Notes: generated by a model not told the origin, from the sequence alone. DNA of 57,619 bases from DATKGL01 sp035510455 (GCA_035510455.1 DATKHB010000004.1:1-57619); one strand, 5' to 3'; positions 1 through 9,168 are shown, numbered from the stretch's first letter. Numbers and translations are program-made.

Positions 1-135
1 ATTAATTGATTACTGAGTACTTTATTGACGGTTGTGTCTTCGGATATATCATTCAATTAACGTTTATTTATCAATATAGCGTTAATTTACTATATTTTTT
101 AATAATATTAACGATTCTGTCTAATAATTTCTATC

Positions 136-212
136 TGGTGACCCCGGCGGGATTCGAACCCGCGATCTTCAGGATGAGAACCTGATGTCCAAGACCGCTA
201 GACGACGGGGCC
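136..212 (-). tRNA. trnE: tRNA-Glu (anticodon CTC)
   Basis: Read on the minus strand, the segment folds as a complete cloverleaf. The 7-bp acceptor stem pairs GGCCCCG with CGGGGTC and has one G-T wobble. The anticodon stem TCAGG/CCTGA holds the loop TTCTCAT, giving anticodon CTC (reads GAG, Glu). The T-arm contains GGGTTCGAATCCC. The discriminator A is followed by a genome-encoded CCA at 136-138. No other tRNA was found in the window. Confidence 0.95.
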
Positions 213-369
213 CCGAATATTTATAGAGTTTATAGAGTATAACAAGTAAAATCAAACTGCTAGCTACCCCATAAGGCCAAAGAGAGACCACTTACTTATA
301 TATTAGTGGCAAAAAGCTTAAGAACTAAAGTATACTAATCTATAGTCAGTAGAAATTTTAAGGATATAC

Positions 370-2106
370 ATGCAATCGGTGGCTTCAGTAGTCTGGTATA
401 AAGTCTATTGCTGGTGGATGTTAGCTTTCAGCGGGCTAGTCGGGGTGGCTTATTTACTGTTGCATTTGGTTTTAAAAAGCAGTCTTAACCTCTCTGCTTT
501 AGGATTGTCTTTGTCTCTACTGTACATCGCCATTATAAATGTACTTTACATAGCGTTTGGTTACCCGGCCATAAAAAAACAGAACCTGCCATTGGCCACT
601 CTAATTGAGGGCATGCTGTTTTCTATACTGCTGTTTGATGGGCTAATTAAGTCTGGGGCTCACCCTGGTAGTCTTATATATATAGTCGGCTGGTTTGGCA
701 CAATGGTATTTTCCGGTATTTTTGGATTACCGTTTGCCATCGGTTCAGTCTTTTTTACGCTTATTTATATATTCCTAACTAATAAGTTCAGCTTTATGAC
801 CATAAATAGCTATTCATGGGTGCTGGTCATCGGGTCGGCTATTTTATCGGGGAGCTTTTATTTATTTTTCTGGCGACGACTATATAAGACCAATCAAAAC
901 CAGCAGAGCGGCCGACTTAACAGTATGCTGCGCACGAATCAGCAACAATCGGAGATTATTCTGCAGTCTATCGCCGACGGGGTAGTGGTTTTCGACACCA
1001 CCTACAAGATAAATTTGCTTAACTCTTCAGCGTCAGCCCTAACCGAGTGGCCGATCAACGATGCGCTGGGCATAGACGTTCATTCCATTGTGAAACTTAG
1101 CAAGGAAAACGGAGAAGAGCTAAATAAAAGCGATGATTTGTTCGCCAGACCGCTAAATCAAAAGAAACATGTAGTCGAAACACTGAAGCTCACCGGCCAA
1201 CACGGTAAGCAGGTAATAATCTCTCTGGTAATTTCGCCAATCATTATTCACCCAAACGAAACCATTGTCGGCGCCGTAGCTATCTTAAGAGACGTCACCA
1301 AGCAGCGGCAAGAAGAGCAGCAGCGAGCTGACTTCATAAGCACCGCCAGCCATGAGATGCGCACCCCAGTTGCGGCTATCGAAGGCTACCTGGCCCTAGC
1401 TTTAAACGAAAAGGTTAGCAGTATCGATTCCAAGGCCAGAAGCTACTTAGATAAAGCCCATGAATCAACCCAGCACTTAGGGAAGCTGTTCCAGGATCTG
1501 TTAACGAGTGCCAAGGCTGAAGATGGTCGCTTGAGTGACCACCCGAACGTCGTTGAACTAGGAGAACTAGTTGATCAGCTAACCGATGAACTGAGATTCG
1601 CTACCGAGAAGAAAAAACTTGAGATGCAACTTCTGACCAATGTCGCTACCAATAACACCGGCTATATTGATGCCAGTACGAAAAGTCATGTAGTGCGACC
1701 GCTTTATTACATCTACGCCGACCCCGAGCGTCTAAGAGAGGTGATAACCAATCTGTTTGATAACGCCGTAAAATACACCAGTGTTGGCAAGATATCTATT
1801 GGTCTGACGGGAGACGACAACGTTGCTCAGCTATTTGTCAAAGATACCGGGCCGGGGATTCCGGCCGAGGATCTACCTCATCTGTTCCAGAAATTCTACC
1901 GAGTTGACAATTCTAGCACTAGGACAGTTGGGGGAACCGGATTAGGGCTGTATATTTGCCGTAAGATTATTGAGCTATATAAAGGCCGTATTTGGGCAGA
2001 GAGCACCGTAGGAGAAGGTAGCACGTTCTTTATAAATCTGCCTAGACTGACTACCCAACGAGCCGAACAGCTAAAAGCCACCGAGAGCCCAGGGGATAGA
2101 TTATAG
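370..2106 (+). CDS. Membrane sensor histidine kinase (PAS, HisKA, HATPase)
   Basis: This is a sensor kinase of a two-component system, anchored in the cytoplasmic membrane. The first ~170 residues form five or six hydrophobic segments with almost no extracellular loop, so it probably senses a membrane or intracellular signal. A PAS-like domain follows (about 195-310). The HisKA dimerisation helix has SHEMRTP, with the phospho-accepting His near residue 328. The ATPase domain shows an intact N box (NLFDNAVKYT), G1 (DTGPGIP), F box (LFQKFYR) and G2 (GGTGLGLYICR), so it should be active. It lies 80 bp upstream of a response regulator on the same strand, the likely partner. A TATACT box at 331-336 could be its -10 element. 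The signal is unknown. Confidence 0.9.
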   Translation: MQSVASVVWYKVYCWWMLAFSGLVGVAYLLLHLVLKSSLNLSALGLSLSLLYIAIINVLYIAFGYPAIKKQNLPLATLIEGMLFSILLFDGLIKSGAHPGSLIYIVGWFGTMVFSGIFGLPFAIGSVFFTLIYIFLTNKFSFMTINSYSWVLVIGSAILSGSFYLFFWRRLYKTNQNQQSGRLNSMLRTNQQQSEIILQSIADGVVVFDTTYKINLLNSSASALTEWPINDALGIDVHSIVKLSKENGEELNKSDDLFARPLNQKKHVVETLKLTGQHGKQVIISLVISPIIIHPNETIVGAVAILRDVTKQRQEEQQRADFISTASHEMRTPVAAIEGYLALALNEKVSSIDSKARSYLDKAHESTQHLGKLFQDLLTSAKAEDGRLSDHPNVVELGELVDQLTDELRFATEKKKLEMQLLTNVATNNTGYIDASTKSHVVRPLYYIYADPERLREVITNLFDNAVKYTSVGKISIGLTGDDNVAQLFVKDTGPGIPAEDLPHLFQKFYRVDNSSTRTVGGTGLGLYICRKIIELYKGRIWAESTVGEGSTFFINLPRLTTQRAEQLKATESPGDRL

Positions 2107-2186
2107 ACAAGTTTACATATAAGACCATGATACAATTAATAGCATAAGAAATATCATCTATAAAATATACGGGTAGGATCAAAGCT

Positions 2187-3440
2187 ATGGCAGCAAAAAT
2201 TATGTTGGTTGAGGACGATACCAATCTTAGTGATATATATAAAGCCAGACTTGAAGCCGAAGGATTTGGGATCGTTTCTGCCGCTGATGGAGAAGCCGCT
2301 TTAGCGTTAGCCGTAAAAGAAAAACCGGATCTTATTATTAGCGATGTTATGATGCCTAAAATTAGCGGGTTTGACATGCTCGATATCCTGCGTTCAACCG
2401 ACGGGATTAAAGAAACAAAGGTTATCATGATGACCGCACTAAGCCAAGCTGAAGACCAGGCCAGGGCAAATAAACTTGGGGCTAACCGGTATCTTGTAAA
2501 ATCACAGGTAACCCTCGAAGACGTTATAAAGGTAGTTCACGAAGTGCTGGGCGATGAAGAGCCCGAAGAACCGGCTGCCGATACGGCCACGGAACCAGTA
2601 TCTAGCGCTGCTCCAACACCGGCCGCACCAGCTACTCCAGTTGCTGATCCTCCGGCCGAACCGGCTGCACTACCGGCAACACCGGCTCCCGTAGAGCCAT
2701 TGGTTCCAACTCCAGCCCCGGCCGAACCGATAGAACCGCCAACCCCACCTCCGGCGCTGGTTCAGCCGCCAGCACCGACACCCGCTCCCGTAGAGCCAGC
2801 CGTTCCAAGCGTAACCTCTATACCGGTCGTTGATGCGCCAGCCGAGGACGTTAAAATAGTACCAGCCGCCGAAGAGAAGCCTCCGACCGACGAGACAATT
2901 CCCGAGCCAACTGTTTCTAAGACCACTAACAGCAGTTTAGCGGTACCAGCGGTTGAGCCGACTGAACCAGCTCCAGTTACCGACAATGCAGTTCAGGAAG
3001 CAGCCAAAGATAATGGCCAGTCGGTGAGCGACGAACAGTCAGACGTTTTAGATCAAATAAAAAACTTCGTGGACAAGCAAGAAGAAACCAGCGCAGCAAA
3101 ACCTAAAGCAGTTGATACCACCGTTGCCAAAATAGAACCTCCGGCAAACATTGATGTCCCCCAAGAACAGCCAGTTTCTCCCAGCCCCATATCAGCAGTT
3201 GCATCAAGCACTGAAAGCTCAGCTCCTGACACAACGGAAAATGAAAATATCGAGCATGTGACGATAGCTAACAAGAAAGTCATTCAGCCGCCAGAAAAAA
3301 CTGATGCCAAACCATCGATTACTGAACTCCTAGCCAAAGAAGATAGTCATAGTGCTAATCTGGAACCCTACGCAACCGCGCCAGTCAGCCCCGCAAACGA
3401 CCCTAAAGATAATATCGACCCTAACAGTATTGCGCTATAA
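2187..3440 (+). CDS. Response regulator with long Pro/Ala-rich tail
   Basis: Residues 1-120 are a CheY-like receiver with the acidic pair E9-D10-D11, phospho-acceptor D53 in SDVMMPK, the MTALS switch region and the conserved Lys in YLVKSQ. There is no DNA-binding or enzymatic output domain. About 290 residues of low-complexity sequence follow, rich in Pro, Ala, Glu and Val, with many PAPxEP-type units, and are probably disordered. The upstream gene encodes an active-looking kinase, so the pair likely signals through protein contacts made by the receiver or tail. The receiver is closely similar to the one at 30506-30934 (shared DVMMPK-x-x-GFD-x-LDILR and YLVKSQV). A weak AGGAT lies 8-10 nt before the ATG. 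Confidence 0.88.
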   Translation: MAAKIMLVEDDTNLSDIYKARLEAEGFGIVSAADGEAALALAVKEKPDLIISDVMMPKISGFDMLDILRSTDGIKETKVIMMTALSQAEDQARANKLGANRYLVKSQVTLEDVIKVVHEVLGDEEPEEPAADTATEPVSSAAPTPAAPATPVADPPAEPAALPATPAPVEPLVPTPAPAEPIEPPTPPPALVQPPAPTPAPVEPAVPSVTSIPVVDAPAEDVKIVPAAEEKPPTDETIPEPTVSKTTNSSLAVPAVEPTEPAPVTDNAVQEAAKDNGQSVSDEQSDVLDQIKNFVDKQEETSAAKPKAVDTTVAKIEPPANIDVPQEQPVSPSPISAVASSTESSAPDTTENENIEHVTIANKKVIQPPEKTDAKPSITELLAKEDSHSANLEPYATAPVSPANDPKDNIDPNSIAL

Positions 3441-3467
3441 AACTGCGTTCATCATACTAGTCTATTA

Positions 3468-4130
3468 ATGAGACTGAATAAATTCTTGGCGCTTAGCACT
3501 AGTTTAAGTAGAAGGGCGGCCGATCAAGCTATTCTTAGCGGTAGGGTTAGCGTTAATTCCGAGCCGGCCCAGATTGGCCAGGAAGTCACATCGGGCGATA
3601 AGGTTATACTATCAGGCATGATCCTCAAACTGCCACGCTACAAAACCGTGCTTTTTAATAAACCGGTCGGCTATATAGTCAGTCGCGCCGGGCAAGGGAA
3701 CAAGACGATTTACGATATCTTACCGGATAGCCTGCGAGATCTAAAACCAGTTGGTCGGCTTGATAAGGATTCATCGGGGCTATTAGTCCTTACTAATAAC
3801 GGCGATTTAGCTCAGAGGCTAACCCACCCGAGTTTTCAAAAAACTAAGATTTACCAAGTTACTCTTGATAAGCCACTGTCTGAAAATCATAAGTCGCGGA
3901 TCCAAAAAGGCCTAACTTTAGAAGACGGCATTAGTCGTTTGGGGTTAAATGGCAGTGGAATGAACTGGGCAATATCAATGGAGGAGGGAAGAAATCGCCA
4001 AATTAGAAGAACTTTCCAGGCACTTGGTTATAAAATTTTGAAGTTACATAGAACCAGTTTTGGGTCTTACGAAATCAACCAACTAAAGACCGGTGAGTAT
4101 ATCGCGATCTCTACGGATGATATACTCTGA
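3468..4130 (+). CDS. rRNA pseudouridine synthase, RsuA/RluB/RluE/RluF family
   Basis: This enzyme isomerises uridine to pseudouridine in rRNA. The N-terminal ~60 residues are an S4 RNA-binding domain (RLNKFLALSTSLSRRAADQAI). The catalytic domain carries the family motif GRLDKDSSGLLVLTNNGD with the nucleophilic Asp, and later EGRNRQIRR. At 220 residues it is close to the usual RsuA size. Which rRNA position it modifies cannot be decided from sequence alone; RluB-like is a reasonable guess. The gene lies 27 bp after the response regulator and 6 bp before der, consistent with one transcript. Confidence 0.9.
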   Translation: MRLNKFLALSTSLSRRAADQAILSGRVSVNSEPAQIGQEVTSGDKVILSGMILKLPRYKTVLFNKPVGYIVSRAGQGNKTIYDILPDSLRDLKPVGRLDKDSSGLLVLTNNGDLAQRLTHPSFQKTKIYQVTLDKPLSENHKSRIQKGLTLEDGISRLGLNGSGMNWAISMEEGRNRQIRRTFQALGYKILKLHRTSFGSYEINQLKTGEYIAISTDDIL

Positions 4131-4136
4131 CATAGA

Positions 4137-5495
4137 ATGAAAACTTTACCAATTATCGCAATCGTCGGCCGAGCCAATGTCGGCAAGTCGAGTTTGTTTA
4201 ACTCTATACTAGAACGCCGTGAGGCTATTGTAGCCCGCGAGCCAGGGACAACGCGTGATAACATTACCGCTCGAGTGGACTATAAGGGCCGCAGTTTTTG
4301 GTTAGTTGACACTGCCGGCCTAAAAAGTGCGGAAGATGATTTTGAGCTTACCATCCAAGAACAAATACTCGAGGCTATAGACAGCGCCGACGTTATCTGG
4401 GTAACGGTTGAGGCAAACATACCGATCACCGATGAAGACAGAAGAATAGCCTCAATAGCTTTAAAAAGCCGCAAGCCAGTTTTTTTAGTTGTTAATAAAA
4501 TTGATAAAGCTACTAAAGAAGATATTAATTTTGAGCGTCTTGGCATAAAGCCTATATTTCTAACCACTACTACTCAAAACCAGGGAATCGAAGCATTACT
4601 TGAGGGGCTAATTAAGACAATACCTAAAGTTAGCATGAAAAGATCGGACGACAAGCTTAACTTGGCACTTTTGGGTCGTCCCAACGTTGGCAAATCATTA
4701 CTTTTTAATACGCTCGCCAAGAAACAGCAGGCCATTGTATCTTCTCGAGCTGGTACCACCCGAGATATCAACCGAGTGAGCGTCGAATACAAAGGCAGAT
4801 CAATAGAAATAATGGACACTGCCGGTATTCGTAGGCCCGGCAGAATAGAACGAGGGGTTGAGCACTTTAGCGTCCTCAGGTCTTTAAACGCCATCGAACA
4901 ATCAGATATTTGCTTACTGCTTATGGACGTCAACGAACTTAATGTTCAGCTTGACCAAAAGATTGCTGGCATGGTCAAAGAAGCAGGCAAGGGCTTAATT
5001 TTGGTCGTGACAAAGTGGGACATTTTAGAAGAAAAAACGCCTTTTACGTGGGACCAGATAGCCAAACAAGTATCTTCAACGTACGATTTTGTACCTTGGG
5101 CGCCTTTAATAGTAACTAGCTCAGTAACCGGGCAAAATATCACCGATATATTCGATATAGCGCTTGATATCGATAAGCGGCGTCACTTAAATATTAGAAC
5201 GACCGAATTAAATCGCTGGCTTCAAGAAACAATCAACAAGCACCCGCCGGCTGGCTTAAAAAACCGCTCGCCAAAACTTAATTACATGGTTCAAGAGACC
5301 GATAACCCAACACCAGCTTTTAAGATCTTTGGCAGCCAGACTAAGTTTATCCACTGGAGCTATAGAAGATTCCTTGAAAGAGAGCTGAGAGAAAGATATG
5401 ATTTCTCTGGCACTGCATTGCAACTATGGTTCATAGAAAAACACGAAGCCCACAGACACGGAGTTAGCCCAACAAAAGAGAGAAAGGAACGATAA
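4137..5495 (+). CDS. der: Ribosome assembly GTPase Der (EngA)
   Basis: Der is an essential GTPase for 50S subunit maturation. Two tandem G domains are visible: the first P-loop is GRANVGKSS near residue 11 with DTAG and NKID, and the second is GRPNVGKSL near residue 180 with DTAG and TKWD. A KH-like domain fills the C-terminal ~100 residues. The length of 452 residues is typical. The ATG lies 6 bp after the pseudouridine synthase stop, and pth begins 3 bp after the Der stop, so ribosome-related genes are grouped here. Confidence 0.97.
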   Translation: MKTLPIIAIVGRANVGKSSLFNSILERREAIVAREPGTTRDNITARVDYKGRSFWLVDTAGLKSAEDDFELTIQEQILEAIDSADVIWVTVEANIPITDEDRRIASIALKSRKPVFLVVNKIDKATKEDINFERLGIKPIFLTTTTQNQGIEALLEGLIKTIPKVSMKRSDDKLNLALLGRPNVGKSLLFNTLAKKQQAIVSSRAGTTRDINRVSVEYKGRSIEIMDTAGIRRPGRIERGVEHFSVLRSLNAIEQSDICLLLMDVNELNVQLDQKIAGMVKEAGKGLILVVTKWDILEEKTPFTWDQIAKQVSSTYDFVPWAPLIVTSSVTGQNITDIFDIALDIDKRRHLNIRTTELNRWLQETINKHPPAGLKNRSPKLNYMVQETDNPTPAFKIFGSQTKFIHWSYRRFLERELRERYDFSGTALQLWFIEKHEAHRHGVSPTKERKER

Positions 5496-5498
5496 GCT

Positions 5499-6143
5499 AT
5501 GGGATTCATGCAAAAAAGACCAAATTTTGGGATTAATGACACAAGACAGCTTTATACTATTGGCCTACATAAAAAATATATAATTGTCGGCCTTGGCAAC
5601 ATTGGCGAGGAATATGACATTACCAGACACAACGTTGGTTTTATGTGCGTTGATGATTTCCAAAAGATAAACGACTTCCCAAAGTGGCTGACCAAAAAAG
5701 ATCTAAAAAGCCTACAAAGCTCTCAAACGATCAGCGATAACCAAGTAGTTCTCATTAAGCCGACAACCCTTATGAATAACAGCGGAGAAGCTATTAGACT
5801 AGTCATGAGTTACTACAATATACCGGCCGAGAACATATTAGTCATTCACGACGAGCTGGATATTAAATTCGGTGAGGTAAGAATCCGCGGTGATGGATCC
5901 TCGGCTGGCCATAACGGCATAAAATCAATTATTGAATCACTTGGAGAAGAAAGTTTTACTCGCATTAGGGTCGGTATAGGGCCTAAATCACCAGCCACAA
6001 TTGATAGCCGTGACTTTGTTCTAAAGAACTTTAATAAAGACGAACAGAAAGAATTGCCTAAGCTTTATAAAGAGGTTGGGGCAATTATTAGTGAATACGT
6101 TAACGGCATTAAACTAGAGCACGAGACCCGAAAGTTCCTATAA
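5499..6143 (+). CDS. pth: Peptidyl-tRNA hydrolase
   Basis: Pth releases tRNA from peptidyl-tRNAs that drop off ribosomes. The core begins at about residue 27 with IIVGLGNIGEEYDITRHNVGF, which includes the catalytic-site Asn and the catalytic His in TRHNVGF. The second half has HDELD and GSSAGHNGIKSI. The common GLGNPG motif reads GLGNIG here. The chosen start adds about 26 residues before the core; the in-frame Met at residue 4 is an alternative. It directly follows der and precedes a convergent terminator belonging to a minus-strand RNA. Confidence 0.95.
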   Translation: MGFMQKRPNFGINDTRQLYTIGLHKKYIIVGLGNIGEEYDITRHNVGFMCVDDFQKINDFPKWLTKKDLKSLQSSQTISDNQVVLIKPTTLMNNSGEAIRLVMSYYNIPAENILVIHDELDIKFGEVRIRGDGSSAGHNGIKSIIESLGEESFTRIRVGIGPKSPATIDSRDFVLKNFNKDEQKELPKLYKEVGAIISEYVNGIKLEHETRKFL

Positions 6144-6151
6144 ATAGCTGC

Positions 6152-6194
6152 AAAAAAAGGCCTATGAGAGGGGGTGGGCACCACTCATAGGCCT
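6152..6194 (-). terminator. Strong intrinsic terminator of the minus-strand RNA
   Basis: An 11-bp perfect stem (6158-6168 with 6184-6194, AGGCCTATGAG type) is followed on the minus strand by seven consecutive T residues at 6158-6152. The T-run is on the minus-strand side only, so it ends transcription coming from higher coordinates, not pth. Confidence 0.9.
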
Positions 6195-6539
6195 ATCTCT
6201 GGGGATATACGAATATCCCCGCAGCCAAAGATAAATCCATGGCCCAACCCTTTAACCCACCCCGGTGAAGCATCGATGTCCAAATTTCCATTAAAGACTC
6301 GTGCCGGTTCAAAGAACCACCTTGGGGATTCACCGGCCCACTACAGGGCCTCTGTAATCAGAGGTGAAGTTAAAGGGATTAGTTTGCTTTAGAGCGCATT
6401 CTGTTCACTACTTTCGTAGTGAACAAGCGCACAATGATAAGTGGAGGGTAACAACTAGTCAAAGGCACGCTCTAAAACAATCTAACAATTTGTTAGAATT
6501 GGGTATGTAAGGTACGTAAACGCTTTATAACGTTTATGA
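6152..6539 (-). ncRNA. Unidentified structured RNA of about 390 nt
   Basis: A consensus promoter at 6546-6574 and a terminator at 6152-6194 bracket about 388 nt with no convincing reading frame. The segment is dense in hairpins: 6481-6497 (TCTAACA stem); an outer stem pairing 6388-6396 with 6468-6476; inside it 6403-6424 (9-bp stem, GAAA tetraloop on the RNA strand); 6349-6364 (CCTCTG stem); 6301-6341 (GCCGGT stem); and 6201-6220 (8-bp GGGGATAT stem). The size fits RNase P RNA or tmRNA, but I see neither the RNase P GAGGAAAGTC and ACAGAAA motifs nor a tmRNA T-arm with CCA end. It could be a divergent housekeeping RNA or a new one. Strand and boundaries are inferred from promoter and terminator. 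Confidence 0.7.
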
Positions 6540-6545
6540 ATTGCA

Positions 6546-6574
6546 ATTTTAGCAAATATATTGCATTATGTCAA
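6546..6574 (-). promoter_or_regulatory. Consensus sigma-70 promoter of the structured RNA
   Basis: On the minus strand there is a perfect -35 box TTGACA (6569-6574), a 17-bp spacer and a -10 box TAAAAT (6546-6551). The predicted start is near 6539. It is one of the strongest promoter matches in the window, suggesting high expression. Confidence 0.85.
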
Positions 6575-6635
6575 GTATTTTCCAATAATTCTTATGTATT
6601 GTCAATAAGCTTAAGCGACATGATAGACTATAGTT

Positions 6636-6803
6636 ATGAAATCGCTGATTTGGATTAGTTTAACTGTGGTATCGACCGTTTTTAGCTGGATCGGTGACCT
6701 GATAGGGCACGGCTGGTTGAGCGCTTGGAGTTTAGGGCTTGGGTTCATTGGTTGTTTTGTCGGTATTTGGCTAGGATATAAGATTGCTAAAAACTATTTA
6801 TAA
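6636..6803 (+). CDS. Small two-helix membrane peptide (55 aa)
   Basis: The frame encodes 55 residues beginning MKSLIWISLTVVSTVF and ending in GYKIAKNYL. It contains two hydrophobic stretches joined by a short loop with Asp, Gly and His, so it is probably a membrane hairpin. The family is not recognised. TTGTCA at 6599-6604 and TAGACT at 6624-6629 (19-bp spacer) could form a promoter whose start falls on the ATG. It sits alone between the structured RNA and topA, 49 bp before the latter. It is plausible but unproven. Confidence 0.5.
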   Translation: MKSLIWISLTVVSTVFSWIGDLIGHGWLSAWSLGLGFIGCFVGIWLGYKIAKNYL

Positions 6804-6852
6804 TATATTTTTCTATTGTATTTCACTAAATAAAGAGTTAAAGATATAAGGC

Positions 6853-9147
6853 ATGCCAAAACATTTAGTAATTGTTGAGAGCCCAGCTAAAGCAAGAACC
6901 ATCGAGAAGTTTTTAGGTAAAGATTTTATGGTCAAAAGTAGCTTTGGCCACATCCGTGATTTACCTAAAAAAGGCCTTAATATAGATATAAAGGATCACT
7001 TTAAACCGACTTACGACATTAGCCCCGATAAGAAAAAGGTCGTAGCTGAACTCAAAAGAGATACCAAAGCCGCTGAAGATGTATGGCTAGCAAGCGATGA
7101 AGACAGAGAAGGCGAGGCGATCGCATGGCATCTCACGCAGGCTCTAAAGCTTGATCCGAAAAAGACCAAACGAATCGTATTTCATGAAATTACCAAATCA
7201 GCCATCGACCGTGCTATCGCTAACCCTAGAATTATAGATATAGATTTAGTCGATGCTCAGCAAGCCAGGAGAGTGTTAGATAGACTTGTGGGCTACGAGC
7301 TAAGCCCAATACTATGGAGAAAGGTCCGTACCGGCCTAAGTGCTGGCCGGGTTCAATCTGTAGCCGTCCGTCTTTGTATAGAGCGGGAAAGAGAAATCGC
7401 TGGCTTTGAGCCTATAAGTCAATATAAAATTACGGCCATCTTTAAAGAGAAAGCACAGGGAATAAAAGCCGAGTTAGCTGATAAATTAAAGACCAAAGAT
7501 TTAGCCCGAAAATTCCTTGACGATTCGGGTGATAGCACTTTTACGGTTAAGTCCATAGATAAAAAACCCTCCCTTAGATCCCCAAGCGCCCCTTTTACCA
7601 CCAGTACATTGCAACAAGAAGCGGCTCGGCAACTCGGATACTCAGTACGACAAACCATGAACCTAGCCCAAAGACTATATGAATCAGGGAGTATAACTTA
7701 CATGCGAACGGACAGTACTACTCTTTCTCAAGACGCAGTATCAGCAGCCGCGGTATATATCAAAAAGTCTTTCGGGGACAGGTATCATAAACAGCGTCAA
7801 TTCCAAACTAAGAGTAAATCAGCCCAAGAAGCTCACGAAGCAATAAGACCAACTAGTTTTAGCCAGTTAAGTGCCGGCGACGATTCTCAGCAGCAAAAAC
7901 TATACCAATTAATTTGGCAACGAGCACTTTCCAGCCAGATGGCCGAAGCCCAAGTTGAACGTACCGAGATAGCAATTAGTATCTCAAAACGGCCCGAGCT
8001 ATTACAGGCTAAAGGAGAGATACTGATCTTTGACGGCTTCCTAAAGGTAGCCAGCAAGAGCAAAGACGATGTTATACTCCCTAATCTATCGGTAGGAGAT
8101 AGGCTTACCCTTGATAATATGATGGCGGCTGAGACCTTCACTAAACCACCAGCAAGATACTCCGAAGCGAGTCTCGTTAGAAAGCTAGAAGAATTAGGTA
8201 TTGGGCGACCAAGTACTTACGCACCAACAATCTCTACTATTCAGACTAGGGAATACATAGAGAAAAAAGATCTAGAAGGTGTCGAAAGACAGACCACTAA
8301 TCTTGTACTTAGTAATGGCAAAGTAACGGAAAGCACATCAACAGAGACTACTGGAGCAGATCGTAATAAATTAATACCAACACCAATAGCTGGGATAACC
8401 ACAGACTTCTTGACTAAATATTTTCCTAGCATTGTGGACTATGACTTTACGGCAAATGTCGAAGAGGATTTCGACAAGATCGCCGAAGGCAAAGAACAAT
8501 GGGTTAAAATGATATCTGATTTTTACAAGGACTTTCACCCCTTGATTTCAAAGGCAGAAGGTGCCAGCCGAGAAGAAGTTAGCCAGGCTAGGACAATTGG
8601 GAACGACCCCAAGTCTGGCAAACCAATCATCGCTAGATTCGGACGATATGGAGCTATGCTTCAACGAGGAAGTAGTGAAGAGGAAGAGAAGCCAGATTTT
8701 GCACCGCTACCTGCCGATACCACAATTGAGGAGGTAACTCTTGAACAGGCTCTTCCTATGTTTGAACTGCCTCGTGTAGCCGGTAAAACAGATAAAGGAG
8801 AAGAGATAAAGGCCAATATAGGCCGCTTTGGCCCATACATACAAATAGGGAAGACCTTTGTGTCCATAAAACCACTGGATCCTTACAAAATTACAGAGGA
8901 AGAAGCTCGTGAATTATATAAAGAGAAGTTAGCGAAAGATGCAGCGAAGTACATTAAAGAATTTAGCGGTGGGATTAAAGTAGTTAACGGGCCATACGGG
9001 CCATATATAACTGACGGTAAGAAGAATGCAAAGATTCCAGAGGGGACAGAGCCGTCAAAATTAACCCTCGATGAATCTAAAAAGATTCTGAAAGACGCTC
9101 CAACTAAGAAATACAACCGAAATAGAAAAAAGAGGCGATCCCCTTAA
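6853..9147 (+). CDS. topA: DNA topoisomerase I (type IA)
   Basis: This enzyme relaxes negative supercoils by passing strands through a transient single-strand break. The Toprim domain occupies about residues 1-140 (IVESPAKARTIEKFLG; DEDREGEAIAWHL). The core holds the active-site Tyr at residue 283 in YMRTDST. The C-terminal part carries topoisomerase repeats of the FGRYGAML / IGRFGPYIQIG / VNGPYGPYITDGKKN type in place of four-cysteine zinc fingers. At 764 residues it is shorter than E. coli TopA. It stands alone on the plus strand before the toxin-antitoxin pair. Confidence 0.97.
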   Translation: MPKHLVIVESPAKARTIEKFLGKDFMVKSSFGHIRDLPKKGLNIDIKDHFKPTYDISPDKKKVVAELKRDTKAAEDVWLASDEDREGEAIAWHLTQALKLDPKKTKRIVFHEITKSAIDRAIANPRIIDIDLVDAQQARRVLDRLVGYELSPILWRKVRTGLSAGRVQSVAVRLCIEREREIAGFEPISQYKITAIFKEKAQGIKAELADKLKTKDLARKFLDDSGDSTFTVKSIDKKPSLRSPSAPFTTSTLQQEAARQLGYSVRQTMNLAQRLYESGSITYMRTDSTTLSQDAVSAAAVYIKKSFGDRYHKQRQFQTKSKSAQEAHEAIRPTSFSQLSAGDDSQQQKLYQLIWQRALSSQMAEAQVERTEIAISISKRPELLQAKGEILIFDGFLKVASKSKDDVILPNLSVGDRLTLDNMMAAETFTKPPARYSEASLVRKLEELGIGRPSTYAPTISTIQTREYIEKKDLEGVERQTTNLVLSNGKVTESTSTETTGADRNKLIPTPIAGITTDFLTKYFPSIVDYDFTANVEEDFDKIAEGKEQWVKMISDFYKDFHPLISKAEGASREEVSQARTIGNDPKSGKPIIARFGRYGAMLQRGSSEEEEKPDFAPLPADTTIEEVTLEQALPMFELPRVAGKTDKGEEIKANIGRFGPYIQIGKTFVSIKPLDPYKITEEEARELYKEKLAKDAAKYIKEFSGGIKVVNGPYGPYITDGKKNAKIPEGTEPSKLTLDESKKILKDAPTKKYNRNRKKRRSP

Positions 9148-9168
9148 TTCTGATTTAATCGCAAGTTA

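Noticed and set aside
2762..3283. Minus-strand reading frames opposite the Pro/Ala-rich tail
   Set aside because: They are shadows of the repetitive GC-biased codons of the response regulator tail; Gly/Thr/Ser-rich translations without start signals.
6174..6392. 72-codon plus-strand reading frame downstream of pth
   Set aside because: It lies antisense to the structured RNA, covers its hairpins, and its translation has no protein-like pattern.
6152..6539. Identification of the structured RNA as RNase P RNA or tmRNA
   Set aside because: The size fits, but GAGGAAAGTC and ACAGAAA (RNase P) and a TTCGA T-arm with CCA end (tmRNA) are not present on either strand.
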